Assembly (NCBI GenBank): GCA_964592645.1
Contig: CAZQFV010000002.1
Location: 124,001-188,000, forward strand
DNA from: CAZQFV01 sp964592645
Lineage (GTDB): Bacteria; Chloroflexota; Chloroflexia; DTKN01
DNA length: 64,000 bases
Reading direction: 5' to 3'
Part shown: one piece after another, positions 14,441 to 21,428 of the stretch
Layout: every line of letters starts with the position of its first letter
Position numbering within the stretch: the stretch's first letter is position 1
Position numbers and translations under genes: made by a program
The notes under the pieces: generated by a model
Databases searched by the model: none
What the model saw: the letters and a program-made list of their open reading frames with translations, nothing else
What the model was told of the DNA's origin: nothing

Positions 14441-15062
14441 GGCCGGCGAACTCGGCGATGGCCTGCTGGGAGAGGGGGTGTTCGGCCATCTCGCGGATCA
14501 GCGCCAGGGGGATGGTGATGTGCTGGGCTCCGGCCGCCAGGGTGGCCAGGACCTCCGGGACATCGCGCAGCGATGCCGCCAGGAGCTCGGCCCGCCGGCC
14601 GGCCGCCGGCAGGACGGCGGCGATCTCGCGCACCAGGGTCGGGCCCTGCCCCGAGTAGCGCGCCATTCGATTGACATAAGGGATCACATAGCGCGCCCCG
14701 GCCTCGGCGGCCAGGTAGGCCTGCGCGGCGCTGAACACGGCGGTGGCGGCGCAGGGGATGTCGCGCGCCAGGCGTGCCAGCACTGCCAGGTGGTCCAAGG
14801 AGGCGCAGATCTTGAGTACCACCTGGGCGGGAGAGATGGCCGAGAAGCGCCGGCCCTCTTCTTCCAGCGCCGCGGGGTCGGTGGCTACCGGTTGGTAGAA
14901 CACCGGCCCGGGGCAGAGGGCGCAGAGGTCGGCGATCACCTCTTCGGCCGGCCGGCCGGCCCGCGCCATCAGTTTGGGGTTGGTCGTTACCCCGGTGACG
15001 AACCCCCACCCCAGGGCTTCCCGCGCCTCGTCGATCAGCGCCGTGTCCAGGTACAGGGCCAT
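14403..15062 (-). CDS. Transaldolase / fructose-6-phosphate aldolase family protein
   Basis: A 219-residue TIM-barrel class I aldolase. It begins MALYLDTALIDE and contains GVTTNPKL (24-31), VVLKICA with the predicted Schiff-base lysine K84, and PYVNRMA, all aligning with FSA/small transaldolases. The reaction is cleavage or formation of fructose 6-phosphate or transfer of dihydroxyacetone; which one cannot be decided from sequence. The length is the short FSA/TalC type. The start is the ATG at 15062. The stop lies inside the 3' end of the convergent TPR gene. Confidence 0.85.
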   Translation of the reverse strand: MALYLDTALIDEAREALGWGFVTGVTTNPKLMARAGRPAEEVIADLCALCPGPVFYQPVATDPAALEEEGRRFSAISPAQVVLKICASLDHLAVLARLARDIPCAATAVFSAAQAYLAAEAGARYVIPYVNRMARYSGQGPTLVREIAAVLPAAGRRAELLAASLRDVPEVLATLAAGAQHITIPLALIREMAEHPLSQQAIAEFAGLSRSAASGAASA

Positions 15063-15075
15063 CGTATCCCTCCCC

Positions 15076-15588
15076 TCAGCGCAGCGCCTTGTCGATGGCG
15101 GCGACGACGAGGCGTTCCAGCCGCAGGATGATCTCCTCCGGAAGTTGATAGTCCAGGCCCAGGGTGATGCTCCATTCGCTCTCGCTTCCCCGGTCGGCCT
15201 GGAAAGTGAAGCGCCCCTTGCCCTCCACGTTGACGAACCCCTGGGCCATCCCCACGTCCACCAGGACATCGCGCACGTCGACGGTGAACTCGGCCGCCGG
15301 GTCCTGCAGGTCTTCCATCCGCACGCTGAGGATGCGCGGCGGCGGTTGCCGATAGAGCCCATCGGCCACGCCGATGGAGGCCAGGGCGGCGGCGATCAGG
15401 TGCTCGCGCAGCCCGCGAGGGATCTCGGACTCGTTGCCCAGGGTGATCGTCCAGCCCATGACATGGTCCCGCGAGGCCTCGAATCGGAAGGCTCCCAGCC
15501 GCCCGATAAAGATCGCCCCCCGGGCGCTCCCGCTTCCGGGTGTCAGGTGAGTGCGGACGGTGACATCTTCGGATGGTGCTTCGATCAT
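15076..15588 (-). CDS. Conserved-looking hypothetical protein, 170 aa
   Basis: Not recognised. A soluble protein of mixed alpha/beta character with no signal peptide, membrane helix or cysteine motif. It holds two similar strands: MGWTITLGNESEIPRGLREHL near 45-65 and EWSITLGLDYQLPEEIILRLE near 138-158. This suggests an internal duplication of a WxITLG(x)n(I/L)P unit followed by a helix. It is the first gene of a two-gene unit with the aldolase 13 bp downstream, driven by a TAAAAT promoter near 15625-15655. A link to sugar phosphate metabolism is guilt by association only. Confidence 0.7.
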   Translation of the reverse strand: MIEAPSEDVTVRTHLTPGSGSARGAIFIGRLGAFRFEASRDHVMGWTITLGNESEIPRGLREHLIAAALASIGVADGLYRQPPPRILSVRMEDLQDPAAEFTVDVRDVLVDVGMAQGFVNVEGKGRFTFQADRGSESEWSITLGLDYQLPEEIILRLERLVVAAIDKALR

Positions 15589-15742
15589 CGCTTCTTCTCC
15601 GGCATACGCCTCTTGATTGCCCCCATTTTACTATATCCGCCCGGCTCCTGCAAACGGCGAGAAATGTTGTCTCCGTCGTAGACCTATGGTACAATGGATC
15701 GGACTCATGCGGCTGGCGAAGAGCTGGCGAGAGGAGATCAAG

Positions 15743-16780
15743 ATGCCGACCCAGGAAACGATTCGCGACCTGCAGCCCGGCAGGCGGGTCAAGGATGCGG
15801 TCTACCTGCTGGCCGAGAAACAGGTGCGCACCGCCAAGAACGGCAGCCTCTTTCTGAGCGCCCGGCTGCGCGACGCCACAGGGGAGATCGAGGCCCGCTT
15901 CTGGGATTTGCCGCCGGGGGTCGCCGAGACGCTGGAGGCCGGCCGCGGCGTCCGCGTCAGCGGGGAGGTGACCCTGTTCCAGGGCCGGCCGCAGCTGCGC
16001 CTCGACGCCATCGCCGACCAGCCCATCCAGGCGCGCGACTTTTTCCCCGCCTCGCCCCAGCCCCTGCCGGCGCTGCAGGCCCGGCTGGAACAGGCCATCG
16101 GCAGCGTCCAGGACCACTGGCTGCATGCCCTCCTGGAGAGCGTCCTGCTCGACCCTGGGTTCCTGCCGCGTTTTGTGGAAGCGCCCGCCGCCCGCGAATA
16201 TCATCACGCCTGGTTGGGAGGGCTCCTGGAGCACACCCTGGGGGTGGCTGCGCTGGCGGAAGCGGTCGCTCCGCTCTACCCCGGCCTCTCCCGCGACCTG
16301 GTTCTGACCCTGGCACTCCTGCACGACGCGGGCAAGGTCGAGGCCTACGAGTGGGAGCAGGCCTTCCGGCGCTCGGATGACGGCCGGCTGCTCGATCACA
16401 TCTACCTGGGGACGCGGCGGGTGGAAGGAGCCATCGCCGGCATCCCGGGGTTTCCCGCCGAACTGCGCCGACGGATCCTGCACGCCCTTCTGGCCCACCA
16501 TGGGCAGATGGACGCCGGGTCGCCGGTGCGCCCGCAGACCCTGGAGGCGGTCGCCCTACACCTCCTGGACATGTGCGACTCCCACATCCGCGGTTTTCTG
16601 GACCACATCCAGCGCCACGCTGCCCCGGGGGCGTCCTGGACCGAGTACAGCAAGATGTTTGGCGTCGAGCTGTACATGGGCCACAGCGGCGCGGCGACGC
16701 CGTCGCCGGAACCTCCCCGGCAGATCTCCCTGCCCTGGGGGGATGAAGAGGAAGACGCCGGCGGGGATTTGCCGTTCTGA
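15743..16780 (+). CDS. YhaM-like 3'-5' exonuclease: OB fold plus HD domain
   Basis: A 345-residue cytoplasmic protein. Residues 1-95 are an OB-type nucleic-acid-binding fold (RTAKNGSLFLSARLRDATG, VSGEVTLFQGRPQLRL). Residues 150-300 are an HD phosphohydrolase domain with metal ligands visible as HH at 154-155, H164, HD at 194-195 and HALLAHHG. This matches YhaM/CBF1, a 3'-to-5' exoribonuclease that also degrades single-stranded DNA. An acidic tail ends the protein. The ATG at 15743 follows GAGGAG. A TACAAT box near 15690 precedes it. The acylphosphatase gene follows after 42 bp. Confidence 0.85.
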   Translation: MPTQETIRDLQPGRRVKDAVYLLAEKQVRTAKNGSLFLSARLRDATGEIEARFWDLPPGVAETLEAGRGVRVSGEVTLFQGRPQLRLDAIADQPIQARDFFPASPQPLPALQARLEQAIGSVQDHWLHALLESVLLDPGFLPRFVEAPAAREYHHAWLGGLLEHTLGVAALAEAVAPLYPGLSRDLVLTLALLHDAGKVEAYEWEQAFRRSDDGRLLDHIYLGTRRVEGAIAGIPGFPAELRRRILHALLAHHGQMDAGSPVRPQTLEAVALHLLDMCDSHIRGFLDHIQRHAAPGASWTEYSKMFGVELYMGHSGAATPSPEPPRQISLPWGDEEEDAGGDLPF

Positions 16781-16822
16781 TCGAGCGCGGCGGGCGGCCG
16801 GCCGCCCGCCGGGAGGGTTGCT

Positions 16823-17101
16823 ATGTCTCAGCGTCGCGTGCACCTCTGGGTTCGCGGCTATGTGCAGGGAGTCGGCTACCGGGCGGCGGTTCGCCAGCGC
16901 GGCGCGCTCCTGGGGCTGTCCGGGTGGGTCCGGAACCTCCCCGATGGCCGGGTGGAGATCGTCGCCGAGGGCGACGAGGGGGCCCTGCAGCAGCTGATCG
17001 CCTGGTGCAACCGAGGCCCGGAGATGGCCGAGGTGGAAGCGGTAGAGGTGCGCTGGGAGGCGTACACGGGCGAGCTCCAGCGGTTCGGCATTGCCTGGTA
17101 G
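16823..17101 (+). CDS. acyP: Acylphosphatase
   Basis: A 92-residue enzyme hydrolysing the carboxyl-phosphate bond of acyl phosphates such as acetyl phosphate or 1,3-bisphosphoglycerate. The signature VRGYVQGVGYRAAVRQRG holds the catalytic Arg (R20), and GWVRNLPDGRVEI holds the catalytic Asn (N38). Length is typical. It lies between a nuclease gene and endonuclease III in what looks like a co-directional operon (15743-19088). Confidence 0.95.
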   Translation: MSQRRVHLWVRGYVQGVGYRAAVRQRGALLGLSGWVRNLPDGRVEIVAEGDEGALQQLIAWCNRGPEMAEVEAVEVRWEAYTGELQRFGIAW

Positions 17102-17133
17102 CGCGGGGCGGTCCATCGAGAGAGGAGAGCGGC

Positions 17134-17868
17134 ATGGAATCCCCACCCAACGAACCGGGCGCGCCCCGGACGGATACGGCGAATGCTTCGCCTCCCGACC
17201 GGCGTTCCCGCGCCCTGGCCGTCCACCGCCGGCTGGCCGGCCTGTACGGCGAGCATCCCGCGCGCCCCGGCCTGGACGCGGTGGCCGAGCTGGTCTCGAC
17301 GATCCTTTCGCAGAACACCAACGACCGCAACCGCGACCGGGCCTATGAGCAGCTACGGGCGCGTTTCCCGAGCTGGGAAGCGGTGCGCGATGCGCCGGTG
17401 GAGGAGGTGGCGGCGGCCATCCGCACGGCCGGCCTTTCGCAGGCCAAGGCGCCGCGCATCCAGGCCGCGCTGCGGCGCATCAGCGCCGAGCGCGGTGCGA
17501 TCACGCTCGACTTCCTGGCCGGCCTGCCCCTGGAAGAAGCCCGCGCCTGGCTGATGGCGCTGGACGGGATCGGACCCAAGACGGCGGCCATCGTCCTGCT
17601 GTTCGCCTTTTCCCGCCCGGCCTTTCCCGTGGATACGCACATCTACCGCGTCGCGCGGCGCCTGGGGTTGGTCCCCGAGGGCGCTTCGCGGGAAAAGGCC
17701 CATGTCGTGATGGAGGAGCTGCTGCCGCCGGCCGTCTACTATGCCGCGCACCTGAACTTGATCCGCCATGGGCGGGAGACCTGCCACCCCCAGCGGCCGG
17801 CCTGTGCCCACTGCATCCTCTGGGACCTTTGCCCCCACGGGCAGTCCCAGGGCCGGGAGGAGCGATGA
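17134..17868 (+). CDS. nth: Endonuclease III (base-excision DNA glycosylase/AP lyase)
   Basis: A 244-residue HhH-GPD glycosylase removing oxidised pyrimidines. The helix-hairpin-helix LMALDGIGPKTAAIV contains catalytic K149, and PVDTHIYRVARRLG holds catalytic D167. The [4Fe-4S] cluster ligands are present as C217-x6-C224-x2-C227-x5-C233. A 30-residue polar N-terminal extension precedes the domain. The start at 17134 has GAGAGGAGAG upstream. The stop overlaps the next gene by ATGA. Confidence 0.93.
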   Translation: MESPPNEPGAPRTDTANASPPDRRSRALAVHRRLAGLYGEHPARPGLDAVAELVSTILSQNTNDRNRDRAYEQLRARFPSWEAVRDAPVEEVAAAIRTAGLSQAKAPRIQAALRRISAERGAITLDFLAGLPLEEARAWLMALDGIGPKTAAIVLLFAFSRPAFPVDTHIYRVARRLGLVPEGASREKAHVVMEELLPPAVYYAAHLNLIRHGRETCHPQRPACAHCILWDLCPHGQSQGREER

Positions 17869-18494
17869 GTGAGGCCACGGATCTGTGGCTCGTGCGCCAC
17901 GGCCACTCCCTGCACCACCAGACCGACCAACTGCAGTGGAACGAGGTGCCCCTGAGCCGCGAGGGGCGGCGGCAGTCTGTCCTGCTCGCGGAGCGCCTGG
18001 GGAGGCTGGACGATGTCGTCGCCGTCTACTCCAGCCCGTTGCCGCGGGCCTGGGACTCGGCGGTGCCGATCGCCAGGGCCCTGGGGCTGACGCCGCTCCC
18101 GCTGGCCGGCCTGCGCGAGATCGACTTTGGCGAGGCCGGGGGCCTGACGCTGGACGAGTTTCGTCGGCGCTGGCCGGACCTGGCCCGCCGGTGGGCCGAC
18201 GGCAACGACATGTCGTTCCGCTGGCCGGGCGGCGAGTCCCGCGAGGAGTTCCGCCGGCGCTCGGTGGAGGTCCTGGATGCCCTGGTATGGACCCACCCGG
18301 GCCAGCGCATCATCGTCGTCTCCCACACCGGGATCATCTGCGGGTACCTGGCCCACCTCTTCCTGGGCACGGCGGCCCGTTGGCGCGAGTGCCCCGTCCA
18401 CCCGGCCTCGGTATCGCGCGTGGAGATCGGCCCGGCAGGAGCCAAGCTGCTCCTGCGGGACGACCGGGCGCACCTGGAGGAGGTTGCCGGATAG
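17865..18494 (+). CDS. Histidine phosphatase family protein (phosphoglycerate mutase-like)
   Basis: A 209-residue branch-1 histidine phosphatase. The phospho-accepting RHG motif is at 11-13 (LVRHGHS), the acid/base region is LREIDFGE at 83-90, and the second His is VVSHTGI (H154). It is probably a broad-specificity phosphatase of the CobC/PhoE/GpmB type; the substrate cannot be named. It overlaps nth by 4 bp and is followed after 9 bp by thpR, so it belongs to the same operon. Confidence 0.9.
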   Translation: MSEATDLWLVRHGHSLHHQTDQLQWNEVPLSREGRRQSVLLAERLGRLDDVVAVYSSPLPRAWDSAVPIARALGLTPLPLAGLREIDFGEAGGLTLDEFRRRWPDLARRWADGNDMSFRWPGGESREEFRRRSVEVLDALVWTHPGQRIIVVSHTGIICGYLAHLFLGTAARWRECPVHPASVSRVEIGPAGAKLLLRDDRAHLEEVAG

Positions 18495-18503
18495 GAGGTC
18501 TGC

Positions 18504-19088
18504 ATGGCCGAGCGCATCCGTACCTTTATCGCCATCGAGCTGCCGGCCGCGGTGCGGCGGGGGCTGGGCCAACTGCAGGAGCGTCTGAAGCGCGATCGGC
18601 CCCCGGTGCGCTGGGTGGCGCCGGACAAGATCCACGTGACGTTGGCCTTCCTGGGGGAGATCCCCGCCGAACGGGTCGCCGTCGTTGGCGACTGCCTGGC
18701 CCGCGCCGCGGCCGCGGCAGCGCCCTTCGAGATCGAGGCGGCCGGCCTGGGGGTCTTTCCCAACGCCAACCGCCCGCGCGTCGTCTGGGTGGGCATCCAG
18801 GGAGAGATGGAGGCGCTGCGCGCGCTGCACGCGCGCCTGGAGTCGGAGCTGGCGGCGCAGGGGTTTCCCAAGGAGGGCCGGCCGTTCTCCCCCCACCTGA
18901 CGCTGGGGCGGGTGCGCGACCGGGCGGCTCCCCCCGAGGTCCGCGCCCTGGGCAAGCTGGTCGGGGAGCTCCAGGCCCCTTCCCTGGGCCGCTGGCGCGT
19001 GGCGCAGGCCGCCGTCATCCGCAGCGACCTGCGCCCGGAGGGGCCGCTCTATACGGTGCTGCGGGTGGTGGCCCTGGGCCAGGCGTAA
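18504..19088 (+). CDS. thpR: RNA 2',3'-cyclic phosphodiesterase
   Basis: A 194-residue 2H phosphoesterase (LigT/ThpR family) hydrolysing 2',3'-cyclic phosphates on RNA ends. Both HxTx motifs are present: HVTL at 44-47 and HLTL at 131-134. The start MAERIRTFIAIELP is typical. It is the last gene of the 15743-19088 operon, together with a YhaM-type nuclease. Two RNA-end enzymes in one operon suggests a link to RNA turnover, but that is inference. Confidence 0.92.
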   Translation: MAERIRTFIAIELPAAVRRGLGQLQERLKRDRPPVRWVAPDKIHVTLAFLGEIPAERVAVVGDCLARAAAAAAPFEIEAAGLGVFPNANRPRVVWVGIQGEMEALRALHARLESELAAQGFPKEGRPFSPHLTLGRVRDRAAPPEVRALGKLVGELQAPSLGRWRVAQAAVIRSDLRPEGPLYTVLRVVALGQA

Positions 19089-19179
19089 TTCCCCCGGGTG
19101 AAAGGGCATGGACCAGTATAACCCGAAAACTGACACAGCCACAACCTCTGCTGTGGTATGATGGGGCAGGAGGCAACCC

Positions 19180-19231
19180 GCGGTCAGCACATTGACAGCC
19201 GAAGAGCACTTGGCGGTGCACCTGGGCAGCC
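19180..19231 (+). repeat. 52-bp direct repeat, copy 1
   Basis: Begins GCGGTCAGCACATTGACAGC and ends CCTGGGCAGCC. It differs from copy 2 (19363-19414) at about five positions. Copy-to-copy distance is 183 bp. Confidence 0.85.
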
Positions 19232-19362
19232 CTGTTGACCTATCCCCCGCCGGCCAGAGGCCGGCGGGGCCTTCCCTACCAGGGAAGGGCAAGAGGAGCA
19301 CGCTCCTGGGCTCGGCTTGTGGACACAGCCCGTGCTGCGCTATCACCGGAGGGCGGGGCACT

Positions 19363-19414
19363 GCGGTCAGCACATTCACAACCGAAGAGCACTTGGCGGT
19401 ACGCCTGGGCAGCC
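19363..19414 (+). repeat. 52-bp direct repeat, copy 2
   Basis: Begins GCGGTCAGCACATTCACAAC. The shared core is CCGAAGAGCACTTGGCGGT. The 3' end can form a local CCTGGG/CCCAGG hairpin not available in copy 1. Confidence 0.85.
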
Positions 19415-19434
19415 CCAGGCCAACTGGGTGACGG

Positions 19435-20841
19435 CTACCTGCTGGCAGGCGGCCGGTTCACTCTCCCCCGCGCCAGCGAGGCGCCGATGGCCGGCAGGCA
19501 GAGGACGGTGAACAGGCGAAAGGCCCAGTGCATCGCCGTCAGGAAGTTGTCCGCCAGGCCGGCCACCTTGGCCGGGTTGAGCTCTACCGTGCCCACGTGG
19601 ACGGAGAGGAAGAGCAGCAGGATGCTCATGCTCATCGCCTGGCCGATCAGCCGCATCGTCCCCAGCGTGGAAGAGGCTACCCCATAGTCCTGGCGCTGCA
19701 CCGAGCCCATCACGGCGTTGGTGTTGGGCGCCGAGAAGAGCGCGTAGCCGATGCCGATGGCCAGGGAGACCCCCACGACCAGGCCCACCGGCGAGGATCG
19801 CTCCAACATGGAAAAGGCCCATAACCCCCCGGCCATCATGGCCATCCCCGTGGAGGCCAGCACCCGCGGCTGGACCCGCTCCGAGAGCCAGCCCGTCAGC
19901 GGCGACAGCACGGCCATGATCACCGGCTGTACCAGCAGGACCAGCCCCGCCCGGTCCGGGGCCATTCCCTTGACGACCTGCAGGTAGAGCGACAGCAGCT
20001 GCCCGATGGAAAAGGTGGCGCTGTAGTGGACCAGGGCGGCCAGGTTGGAAAAGATAAAGACCACGTTGCTGCGGAAGCGGCGCAGGTCGAGGACCGGCGA
20101 TGGGGAGCGCATCTGCAGGGCCACAAAGCCTCCCAGCCCCGCCACGGCCAGGGGGATCATCCAGCGGGCCACGGGGAACCGGTAGATCGAGGAGACCCCA
20201 AAGATCAGCGCGGCCACGGCGGCGGTGTAGAGTATGGCGCCGCCCCAGTCGTAGGGCCGGCCGGCCGCCCCGGCCCATTCGCCCCGGAGCTTCCCCAGAG
20301 CCAGCAGCAGGTCGCCCAGGGATAGGACGGCGGTGAGGATAAAGATGGACCGCCAGCCGACGTGCTGCGTCAGGAAACCGCCGAGCACCGGGCCCAGCGA
20401 CAACCCCGTGTAGACGGCGGCCGTGTTGATCCCCAGGACTCGCCCCCGCTCGGTCGGAGGATAGATGGAGGTCAGGGTGGCGACGGCCGTGCCAAAGACC
20501 ATGGCCCCACCGGCCCCCTGCAGGGCGCGGAAGGCGATCAGTCCGCCGATGGAACCGGCCGCCGCCGCCAGGGCCGAGGCGATCCCGTAGATGCCCAGCC
20601 CCAGTAAGTAGACCTTTTTGCGCCCGTAGAGGTCGGCGGCGCGGCCGAAGGGCACCAACAGCGCCGCCGAGGTCAGCAGGTAGATCAACTGCACCCAGGT
20701 GGTGGAAACGGCGTCGGCGTGCAGGTCCTGGCTGATTGTCTTCAGCGCCAGGTCGAGCGAGCTGGCCATGAACGGGGTGAGAAAGGAAGAGATGAGGGTG
20801 ATTGCCAGGGCGTAGCGGCGGAGGGCGCGGTTTTCTTCCAT
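19435..20841 (-). CDS. MFS transporter, DHA2 (EmrB/QacA) type
   Basis: A 468-residue polytopic membrane protein, with 13-14 hydrophobic segments expected. Proton-driven drug/solute exporter motifs are visible: LVPFGRAADLYGRKKVYLLG (motif A, loop 2-3), RALQGAGGAM (helix 4), and GPVLGGFLTQHVGWRSIF (motif C, antiporter signature). The substrate is unknown. The ATG at 20841 has AAAGGAG upstream. A TATAAT box (20882-20887, minus strand) lies in the divergent promoter region shared with ccmE. It stands alone, so a drug-resistance role is only the family default. Confidence 0.88.
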   Translation of the reverse strand: MEENRALRRYALAITLISSFLTPFMASSLDLALKTISQDLHADAVSTTWVQLIYLLTSAALLVPFGRAADLYGRKKVYLLGLGIYGIASALAAAAGSIGGLIAFRALQGAGGAMVFGTAVATLTSIYPPTERGRVLGINTAAVYTGLSLGPVLGGFLTQHVGWRSIFILTAVLSLGDLLLALGKLRGEWAGAAGRPYDWGGAILYTAAVAALIFGVSSIYRFPVARWMIPLAVAGLGGFVALQMRSPSPVLDLRRFRSNVVFIFSNLAALVHYSATFSIGQLLSLYLQVVKGMAPDRAGLVLLVQPVIMAVLSPLTGWLSERVQPRVLASTGMAMMAGGLWAFSMLERSSPVGLVVGVSLAIGIGYALFSAPNTNAVMGSVQRQDYGVASSTLGTMRLIGQAMSMSILLLFLSVHVGTVELNPAKVAGLADNFLTAMHWAFRLFTVLCLPAIGASLARGRVNRPPASR

Positions 20842-20907
20842 GGATCTCCTTTCTGGGCGCCGGTGAATAGGCGCGGGGGGTATTATAGCACACTTTGCGC
20901 CTTCTTT

Positions 20908-20936
20908 TTGACAAGAGCGCCGCAAGTTGCTATACT
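20908..20936 (+). promoter_or_regulatory. Promoter for ccmE-ccmF operon
   Basis: Consensus TTGACA (20908-20913), 17-bp spacer, TATACT (20931-20936). It is divergent from and close to the MFS gene's -10 box at 20882-20887. Confidence 0.75.
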
Positions 20937-21023
20937 GGGGGGCCTGCGCAACTTGTCCTGCGGGAAATCTGCCGCGCCCCTGTGCCTTTACAGGGATCGG
21001 TCTAGCTCGAAGGAGGCGCTCAC

Positions 21024-21428
21024 TTGAAAGTGGTGTACGTTGTCGGAGGCCTGGTTCTGTTGGCGGCGCTCGTGTGGGGGGGGCTGGCCTTTACCAATCA
21101 CCTCACGCCCTACGTCTCCATCGCCGAGGCGCGGGCGGCGAGCCGCACCGTCCAGGTGCACGGCTACATGAGGGAGACCCTGGGGTATGACGACGCCGGG
21201 CGCTGGCGTTTTGTCCTGGTCGACGACCGCGGCGACGTGTTGACCGTGGCCTGCGAGCAGGTCCCGCCGGCCGGCCTGGAGGGGGCCGCCGGTTTGGTAG
21301 CCATCGGCCGCTACGACGCCTCGGCGAACCTCTTCCGGGCCACTAGGCTCCTGTCCGAGTGTCCCTCCAAGTACCAGGAGCAGAGCGAGGAGTACCAACG
21401 CCGCCGCCCGACGGAGGTCCTCCCATGA
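21024..21428 (+). CDS. ccmE: Cytochrome c maturation haem chaperone CcmE, CXXXY type
   Basis: A 134-residue protein with one N-terminal membrane helix (4-23) and an OB-fold periplasmic domain (VQVHGYMRETLGYDDAGRWRF, LVDDRGDVLTVAC). Canonical CcmE binds haem covalently through a His near the C-terminus. Here the equivalent site reads CPSKY (C113-Y117), the CXXXY variant known from Desulfovibrio and archaea, where Cys takes that role. It starts at TTG 21024 with AGGAGG 8 bp upstream. It overlaps ccmF by ATGA. Confidence 0.85.
   Translation: MKVVYVVGGLVLLAALVWGGLAFTNHLTPYVSIAEARAASRTVQVHGYMRETLGYDDAGRWRFVLVDDRGDVLTVACEQVPPAGLEGAAGLVAIGRYDASANLFRATRLLSECPSKYQEQSEEYQRRRPTEVLP

Larger units (their letters stand above)
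19089..19434. other. Gene-free structured region with direct repeats; candidate ncRNA
   Basis: 346 bp between convergent thpR and the MFS gene. It has a -10-like TATGAT with TGTGG (19152-19162), then two copies of a 52-bp repeat enclosing three hairpins: CCCCGCCGGCC/GGCCGGCGGGG (19245-19269), CCTTCCC/GGGAAGG (about 19270-19288) and AGGAG/CTCCT (about 19293-19306). A 79-codon frame (19192-19431) spans the repeats but lacks a good ribosome site. I recognise no known RNA family here. Confidence 0.5.

Noticed and set aside
19180..19414. CRISPR array
   Set aside because: Only two copies, with 131 bp between them and no cas genes.
19192..19431. 79-codon frame across the 52-bp repeats
   Set aside because: No good ribosome site or recognisable domain. 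The hairpins and repeats explain the sequence better, though coding is not excluded.
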